Part shown: one piece after another, positions 6,520-11,165 of the stretch
Position numbering within the stretch: the stretch's first letter is position 1
How the letters are laid out: the number at the start of each line of letters is the position of its first letter
Assembly (NCBI GenBank): GCA_964497615.1
Contig: CAZCEC010000121.1
Span: 1-11,165, forward strand
Length of the DNA stretch: 11,165 nt
Source: CAZCEC01 sp964497615
GTDB lineage: Bacteria; Chloroflexota; Anaerolineae; Anaerolineales; UBA6663
Direction of reading: 5' to 3'
The notes under the pieces: generated by a model
Seen by the model: the letters and a program-made list of their open reading frames with translations, nothing else
Databases searched by the model: none
What the model was told of the DNA's origin: nothing
Program-made: the position numbers and the translations under genes

Positions 6520-6929
6520 TGGCGTCTACGCCGGTGGCCTACGTCCTAGATGCCTGGGCGGTCATGGCCTACCTGGAAGATCAACTTGCGGCCGAGGCGG
6601 TTGAAGCGCTGATCATCGATGCGCATGAGCGCCAGATTCCACTGTTGATAACCGTCATCAACGCCGCGGAAGTGTGGTATGCCATCGCCCGCAACGCCAG
6701 CGAAACGCGCGCCAATCAACGCCTGTCCGATATCGCTGAACTGGGCGTTCACTTTGTGCCGGCGGATTGGTCCCTGGCGCTCGAGGCTGCCCGGTTCAAA
6801 TCCAAACACAAGATGTCGCTGGCCGACTGTTTCGCGGCGGCGCTGGCGAAGCAGAACCAGGCCGAGCTGCTAACTGGGGACCCGGAATTCAAGCAAGTCA
6901 GCGAGGACGTGAGAATTCACTGGCTGTAG
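6519..6929 (+). CDS. vapC: PIN-domain ribonuclease toxin (VapC)
   Basis: This 136-aa PIN-domain protein is a Mg-dependent endoribonuclease of the VapC class. The four acidic positions of the active site are visible: D11 (VLDAWAVM), E51 (NAAEVWYA), D103 (SLADCFAAALA) and D121 (LTGDPEF), so it looks catalytically intact. Length is normal for the family. It begins in a TAATG overlap with the antitoxin stop, so translation is probably coupled, with a GGGAG about 12 nt upstream. Its TAG lies only 5 nt from the stop of the convergent minus-strand gene, and no terminator hairpin separates them. Target RNA cannot be read from sequence. Confidence 0.9.
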   Translation: MASTPVAYVLDAWAVMAYLEDQLAAEAVEALIIDAHERQIPLLITVINAAEVWYAIARNASETRANQRLSDIAELGVHFVPADWSLALEAARFKSKHKMSLADCFAAALAKQNQAELLTGDPEFKQVSEDVRIHWL

Positions 6930-6934
6930 TGGGG

Positions 6935-7558
6935 CTAGATTTCCACCCGCCAGAACTCGTGCGTCCCCGCCTCCACGCACGAGCTGAGCTGCGCGAACCA
7001 CGCCTGGAAGTCCGCTCGGGGATACAGCGCCCGCCGGCTGGCCTCCCACACGGCCAGGTCATCCGTCTCCACCTCCACGATGGCGTTGAACATCTCCCCG
7101 CTCAGGTCCGTCAGGATGCGCGGGCGGCGGCCCACCCCCGCGTCCTCCAGCAGCGCCCCGTAGCTCCGCAGCAAATCCACCGTCCGCCGGATCTGCCACT
7201 TCACCGCCCGGTAACACTCGCGCACCACCACCACTCCCGGCCGCGACCAGCCGGCGTGCTCGCTCTCCAGCGTGAAGAAGCTGCGCCCGCCCAACTGCAC
7301 AATCTGTTGGAACTCCCGGAACCACTCATCAAAGCCGGGCCGCTCCAGAAACTCGCTGCTCGACTGCTCCCAGCGCGCCAGGCTGGGCACCATCAACTCC
7401 GACACGAACGTATACATCGGTCCCGAGATGTCGGTCAGGGCGTGCTGCCCGATGGACGCCCCTTCGCGGCCCGCCACCTCCGGCATGCGCTTGAACAGGC
7501 TCACCGCCTGGTCGATCCGCCCGAACTTCAGCTTATAGATATCACGAACCTGGATCAT
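6935..7558 (-). CDS. NIPSNAP-like protein with two tandem alpha/beta-barrel repeats
   Basis: This 207-aa soluble protein has two homologous halves. VRDIYKLKFG (4-13) matches VRECYRAVKW (112-121), LTDISG (41-46) matches LTDLSG (149-154), and WE (63), F--WF (76-80) and the closing E (98) recur at 171, 184-188 and 206, all with a constant offset of 108 residues. The pattern resembles NIPSNAP/dimeric alpha-beta barrel domains, so the chain may fold as a pseudo-dimer; the ligand is unknown and no enzyme is implied. The ATG at 7558 is chosen because AAGGAG (7570-7565) lies 6 nt upstream; extending the frame farther would run through the neighbouring flavoprotein gene. It is the last gene of a four-gene operon, 14 nt after the flavoprotein stop. 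Confidence 0.8.
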   Translation of the reverse strand: MIQVRDIYKLKFGRIDQAVSLFKRMPEVAGREGASIGQHALTDISGPMYTFVSELMVPSLARWEQSSSEFLERPGFDEWFREFQQIVQLGGRSFFTLESEHAGWSRPGVVVVRECYRAVKWQIRRTVDLLRSYGALLEDAGVGRRPRILTDLSGEMFNAIVEVETDDLAVWEASRRALYPRADFQAWFAQLSSCVEAGTHEFWRVEI

Positions 7559-7572
7559 CCTGCTCTCCTTGG

Positions 7573-8247
<675 letters not shown>

Positions 8248-8248
8248 G

Positions 8249-10111
8249 TTACCTCCGCAGCTCGCGCAGATTTTCCCACATGAGGTAGGCGCCCGCCACC
8301 ACCACCGCCACCACCACGATCTGCCAGAACCACTCGAACAGCAGCAGCAGCGCCGCCACCATGGCCAGCGCGATGGTCACGCTGTCCACCAGCCGCGCCA
8401 ACTGCCGCCGGAACCCCGCTTCCACGAAGATCAGTACCGACAGCATCGCCACCAGCCCCACCAGCAGATACTGGCGGGCAAACAGCGCCAACCCCACGAA
8501 GGCCACCATCATCAGCCCGATGCTGATGGCGGCCCAGAACTCGGCGAAGCGGTTGAGCGTCAGGTCGGCCGGCGGCGCGGGCGCGTGCGCTCGGTGGATG
8601 TGGGCCCGCAGCGGGCCGCGCTTGCCCGCCGCCACTTCGGCCGCTTCAGCGCTCAGCGCCTCCGCCAGCCCCGCGGCCTCGGCCAGCTCGGCCCGCATGG
8701 CGCTCACCTCGCGCGCCAGTGACTCAATCCGCGCCCGGTGGGCGGCGTGGGCCCTGGCCAGGTGCGGGTACCCCACCATCGCCTCGGCCTCCACCCCCAG
8801 CCCGGAGAGCTCGCGGCACTTCGCGGCCAGCGCCGTCTCCAATTCATTCTGCCGGTCGGCCAGCGCCTGCAGCCGCGCGGCCAGGTTGGGCAGGGTCTGG
8901 TGCGGGGGCGGCACCTTGTCCAGCCCGGCCCAGCCCAGCGGGTCGTACCACGACTGCCGCATCTGGCCGTCGCGGTTATACACCGGCCCGGCCGGCGCGT
9001 TCTCGCCCGCGATCGGGTCGCGGGCGTACAGCCCCCACAGCCCGCGATACTGCATCGCCCAGCCCACCGTCTCGTCCAGTAGGCCCGGATCGTCCCACGG
9101 CTGGCCCTCGGCGCCAATGGAGCGCCCGTCGCCGCGGGCATAGTCCACAAACGGCACGCGGAAGACGTTGAAGGCGGCCTGATCGTGATTGTTCTGCGCC
9201 ACGCCCGATTCGCGGATCAGCTTACGCCAGACGCCCTGCACCGCATCCACCAGGCGCACCAGCGGCCGCAGGAACGGCAGTTCCAGCTCCGCCAGGTACT
9301 CGCCCGGCGAATAGTAGCTGGCGTGTGAGCCGGCCCCGGCGTAGATGACGGGATGGTCGCCCACCCACTCCACCTCCGGATCGTCCCACCGCCGCCGCAG
9401 GTCATCGCCGGAGAAATCGTGCGAGGCGTAGGCCACCCACTCCGGCCGGGCCGCGTCATCGGTGTCCGGCACGTACAGGCACACCATCTCCCAGTCGGCC
9501 TCGTGGTCGTTCACCCCAAAGAAGCCCGAGCGCCAGTTGTTGAACGGGTAGAAGTACCAATACTGGAGCACGATCCAGCCGCTCTGCCGCACCACCCGGC
9601 CATAGTAGCGCTGCCGCGCCCCCTGCTTCAGCATCTGCTCGGTCAGCAGCGCCGCCGCCGCGGCCGTGTCGCCGGGCACGCGCCCGCGGGCCAACAGTGT
9701 GATGGAGAACAACGCGTCGACGAACCGCGACCCGTAGCCCACACGCGCCAGCCGGCCGCGCCCCGCCTGGAAGACGTCCTCCGGCTTCTTCTTCTCCAGC
9801 CCGCGCTGCACCGCGTAGGCCGCCAACTCGGCGATGTTCAGCGGCTCGATGAATTTAAGGAAGAACACCGAGCCAAACTCGGCCGTCCGCGGTTCGGCCA
9901 GCCGCCCCAGCGTCAGTTCACCCTCCGGCACCACCACTTCGGGCGGGGCGCCCGGCGCTTGCTTCCACAAGCTGGACGCGCGCACATAGTCCTCCACGTC
10001 CATGGGGAAGAAGCGCTCGCCGCGCGTGTAGCGGATGATGGGCTCGAAGCGCCGCAATAGCGCGCGGTCGGCCTCGGCTGCGGGGGGGCGGGGCAGGGCG
10101 GGGTCGGTCAT
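8249..10111 (-). CDS. Vps62-like domain protein with coiled coil and C-terminal membrane helices
   Basis: A 620-aa protein of unknown function. The N-terminus carries FEPIIRYTRGERFFP followed by a VEDYV..SSLW motif (22-49). The central region (about 170-385) resembles the Vps62 (DUF946) domain: QYWYFYPFNN (183-192), NDHEADWE (201-208), DHPVIYAGAGSHASY (252-266) and WGLYARDP with GPVYN (359-379). Residues 410-495 are Ala/Leu/Glu-rich and probably coiled coil. Hydrophobic stretches at 526-544, 546-564, 578-595 and 597-611 suggest four membrane helices, ending in a short basic tail (LRELRR). There is no N-terminal signal peptide, so the large domain is likely cytoplasmic unless the topology is unusual. 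The ATG at 10111 overlaps the preceding TGA (ATGA), pointing to translational coupling; no separate Shine-Dalgarno is seen. The family assignment rests on motif memory. Confidence 0.8.
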   Translation of the reverse strand: MTDPALPRPPAAEADRALLRRFEPIIRYTRGERFFPMDVEDYVRASSLWKQAPGAPPEVVVPEGELTLGRLAEPRTAEFGSVFFLKFIEPLNIAELAAYAVQRGLEKKKPEDVFQAGRGRLARVGYGSRFVDALFSITLLARGRVPGDTAAAAALLTEQMLKQGARQRYYGRVVRQSGWIVLQYWYFYPFNNWRSGFFGVNDHEADWEMVCLYVPDTDDAARPEWVAYASHDFSGDDLRRRWDDPEVEWVGDHPVIYAGAGSHASYYSPGEYLAELELPFLRPLVRLVDAVQGVWRKLIRESGVAQNNHDQAAFNVFRVPFVDYARGDGRSIGAEGQPWDDPGLLDETVGWAMQYRGLWGLYARDPIAGENAPAGPVYNRDGQMRQSWYDPLGWAGLDKVPPPHQTLPNLAARLQALADRQNELETALAAKCRELSGLGVEAEAMVGYPHLARAHAAHRARIESLAREVSAMRAELAEAAGLAEALSAEAAEVAAGKRGPLRAHIHRAHAPAPPADLTLNRFAEFWAAISIGLMMVAFVGLALFARQYLLVGLVAMLSVLIFVEAGFRRQLARLVDSVTIALAMVAALLLLFEWFWQIVVVAVVVAGAYLMWENLRELRR

Positions 10112-10596
10112 TCGGCGGGGCGGGGCGCTGGCGCGCCGGCCTCAGTCGGCGGCCGAAAGGCGGTCTGCACATCGGCCTGGTGCAGGTAGAGCACCATGAA
10201 GATGCCGACCAGCATCATCGGATACACGAACGCCGGCCGCCCGCCAAAGTACAGCAGCAGCCCCAGCAGCAAGTTCAGCCCCTGCGCCAGCACCGCGCTC
10301 AGCCACGCCGCCCGCGTCAGCCGGAAGAACCCCAGCGCCGAGGTCAGCGCCAGCACCGCCAGCAGGCAGAAGATCAGCCCGGTCGTCCGCACCAGGCGCT
10401 GCTCCAGCCAGTCCGCCGGCATAAACGGCAGCCGCGACACCCACGGCCCCACATACAGCGCCGCGATCGCCAGCCAGCCGGCCGCTTCCAGGACCAGGAG
10501 CCAGCCAATGGCCGTCACCGGCCAGGGCCGGCGCGGGCGGTCCGCCGGGGCGCGCTTGGGCGTTCCGGGCCTGAGGAGTTGGGATAGACGCAGCAT
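10108..10596 (-). CDS. Small integral membrane protein, four predicted helices
   Basis: I do not recognise this 162-aa protein as a named family. After a basic, proline-rich N-terminus (1-25), hydrophobic segments lie at about 27-49, 70-90, 97-117 and 122-138, ending in a Pro/Ala-rich tail. Helix 1 and the GRPAFVYPMM segment give a generic DoxX/DUF-like look, but no motif is diagnostic. An earlier ATG at 10608 is possible, yet it overlaps the TATAAT box of the only visible promoter, so a transcript from that promoter could not contain it. The ATG at 10596, about 10 nt after the box, fits a leaderless or nearly leaderless mRNA. It heads the minus-strand operon and overlaps the next gene by 4 nt (ATGA). 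Confidence 0.75.
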   Translation of the reverse strand: MLRLSQLLRPGTPKRAPADRPRRPWPVTAIGWLLVLEAAGWLAIAALYVGPWVSRLPFMPADWLEQRLVRTTGLIFCLLAVLALTSALGFFRLTRAAWLSAVLAQGLNLLLGLLLYFGGRPAFVYPMMLVGIFMVLYLHQADVQTAFRPPTEAGAPAPRPAE

Positions 10597-10606
10597 AATG
10601 CCCGGC

Positions 10607-10612
10607 ATTATA
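10607..10612 (-). promoter_or_regulatory. -10 box of the minus-strand four-gene operon
   Basis: On the minus strand a perfect TATAAT reads from 10612 to 10607. The predicted transcription start is near 10600, a few bases before the ATG at 10596. No good -35 is visible. The box is back to back with the tRNA-tuf promoters on the other strand. Confidence 0.55.
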
Positions 10613-10660
10613 AGCCAGGACGCCGCGGCGAGCGGGCGCTGGCCGGCCCAGAATCAAGCA

Positions 10661-10689
10661 TTGACTCGCCTGCCCAAACCTGTTAGAGT
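10661..10689 (+). promoter_or_regulatory. Distal promoter of the tRNA-tuf operon (weaker candidate)
   Basis: TTGACT (10661-10666), a 17-bp spacer and TAGAGT (10684-10689) preceded by TGT. It matches consensus less well than the proximal promoter, but tandem promoters are common upstream of stable-RNA operons. Confidence 0.5.
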
Positions 10690-10720
10690 CCGTCCCGAGC
10701 CGTTCGAGGCGCGCGTTGCC

Positions 10721-10750
10721 TTGACCGGGCTCTTTTGAGTCTGGTATAAT
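10721..10750 (+). promoter_or_regulatory. Main promoter of the tRNA-tuf operon
   Basis: TTGACC (10721-10726), an 18-bp spacer and a perfect TATAAT (10745-10750) preceded by TGG make a near-consensus extended promoter, the strongest in the window. Transcription would begin near 10757, leaving only about 8 nt before the first tRNA for RNase P to remove. Confidence 0.85.
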
Positions 10751-10764
10751 CTCTCCGCTATTTT

Positions 10765-10837
10765 GCCGACGTAGCTCAATCGGCAGAGCACGCGTTTTGT
10801 AAACGTGTGGTTGTGGGTTCAATTCCCACCGTCGGCT
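10765..10837 (+). tRNA. tRNA-Thr (anticodon UGU)
   Basis: The cloverleaf is complete: acceptor GCCGACG/CGTCGGC, D arm GCTC...GAGC, anticodon stem CGCGT/ACGTG with loop TTTGTAA (anticodon TGT), T arm GTGGG-TTCAATT-CCCAC and discriminator T. The 3' CCA is not encoded and must be added after transcription. It is the first gene of the tRNA-tuf transcript and reads ACA and, by wobble, other ACN codons. Confidence 0.95.
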
Positions 10838-10867
10838 CACGCACTCGCGGGCCGCAGTCGTTGTCCT

Positions 10868-10950
10868 GGGCAGGCGCCGGAGGTGGTGAGCCGGGCCGGT
10901 CTGTAAAATCGGTGGCTAAGCCTGTGTGGGTTCGAACCCCACCCTGCCCA
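10868..10950 (+). tRNA. tRNA-Tyr (anticodon GUA)
   Basis: Acceptor GGGCAGG/CCTGCCC, D arm CCGG...CCGG, anticodon stem CCGGT/ATCGG with loop CTGTAAA (anticodon GTA), a long variable arm with a GGC/GCC stem as expected for bacterial type II tRNA-Tyr, T arm GTGGG-TTCGAAC-CCCAC and discriminator A. No CCA is encoded. It lies 30 nt after the first tRNA-Thr in the same transcript. Confidence 0.95.
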
Positions 10951-10969
10951 CAGCACAATCCAGAGCAGC

Positions 10970-11041
10970 GCCCTCGTAGCTCAGGGGTAGAGCATCCCCT
11001 TGGTAAGGGGAAGGTCATGAGTTCAAATCTCATCGGGGGCT
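10970..11041 (+). tRNA. tRNA-Thr (anticodon GGU)
   Basis: Acceptor GCCCTCG/CGGGGGC with one T-G pair, D arm GCTC...GAGC, anticodon stem TCCCC/GGGGA with loop TTGGTAA (anticodon GGT), T arm ATGAG-TTCAAAT-CTCAT and discriminator T. No CCA is encoded. It lies 19 nt after tRNA-Tyr and 51 nt before the tuf start codon; it reads ACC and ACU. Confidence 0.95.
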
Positions 11042-11092
11042 CTGGTAGCACACAGTATTAGCTGTTCGTTGTCGTAAGGAGATACAGCATCC

Positions 11093-11165
11093 ATGGCGAA
11101 AGAGAAGTTCGACCGCAGCAAGCCGCACGTCAACGTGGGGACGATCGGGCACATCGACCACGGCA
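11093..11165 (+). CDS. tuf: Translation elongation factor Tu (5' end only)
   Basis: Twenty-four codons are present before the window ends. They read MAKEKFDRSKPHVNVGTIGH and then IDHG, the conserved EF-Tu amino terminus entering the G1 P-loop. EF-Tu is the GTPase that delivers aminoacyl-tRNA to the ribosomal A site. The ATG is supported by AAGGAGA (11076-11082) ten bases upstream and by the family-typical MAKEKF start. It follows three tRNA genes with no intervening promoter or terminator, so it is co-transcribed with them. Confidence 0.97.
   Translation, partial: MAKEKFDRSKPHVNVGTIGHIDHG

Noticed and set aside
6229..6929. Mobile element borders around the toxin-antitoxin pair
   Set aside because: The pair looks less GC-rich than its surroundings, but I see no terminal inverted repeats, target duplications or transposase.
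10776..11061. Short open frames over the tRNA cluster on both strands
   Set aside because: They run through three clear tRNA cloverleaves and are not protein genes.

Overview
GC-rich chromosomal window, most probably from a Chloroflexota (Anaerolineae-like) bacterium. This assignment is an inference. It rests on a large SARP/BTAD-NB-ARC-TPR regulator, a chelatase I/D gene of the cobalamin-producer type, tRNA genes without an encoded CCA end, and clear sigma70-type TATAAT boxes. No marker gene long enough to fix the taxon is present.

Layout. 1-55: heptanucleotide tandem repeat. 70-1023 (+): family 2 glycosyltransferase, followed by a repeat- and hairpin-rich gap and an extended -10 promoter. 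1233-3286 (+): the most striking locus, a chelatase gene whose AAA+ half (ChlI-like, 366 aa) and linker/VWA half (ChlD-like) lie in different frames. They are joined at an A9 run by an apparent -1 frameshift, so one locus could make both the small and the medium chelatase subunit. 3310-6228 (+): AfsR-like regulator. 6289-6929 (+): VapB/VapC-type toxin-antitoxin pair with its own promoter.

10596 down to 6935 (-): a compact four-gene operon. In transcription order it encodes a 4-TM membrane protein, a Vps62-like protein with coiled coil and C-terminal membrane helices, an iodotyrosine deiodinase-type flavoprotein, and a tandem-duplicated NIPSNAP-like protein. The genes overlap or sit 1-14 nt apart, and the operon converges on vapC with only 5 nt between stop codons. 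No function is known to me for this combination.

10661-11165 (+): divergent from that operon, a promoter region (one strong, one weaker promoter) drives tRNA-Thr(UGU), tRNA-Tyr(GUA), tRNA-Thr(GGU) and the start of tuf (EF-Tu), cut by the window end. This is the classical tRNA-tuf arrangement, here without the tRNA-Gly found in Escherichia coli.

The window therefore joins housekeeping translation genes, a cofactor-biosynthesis chelatase with recoding, and an accessory membrane/flavoprotein operon.
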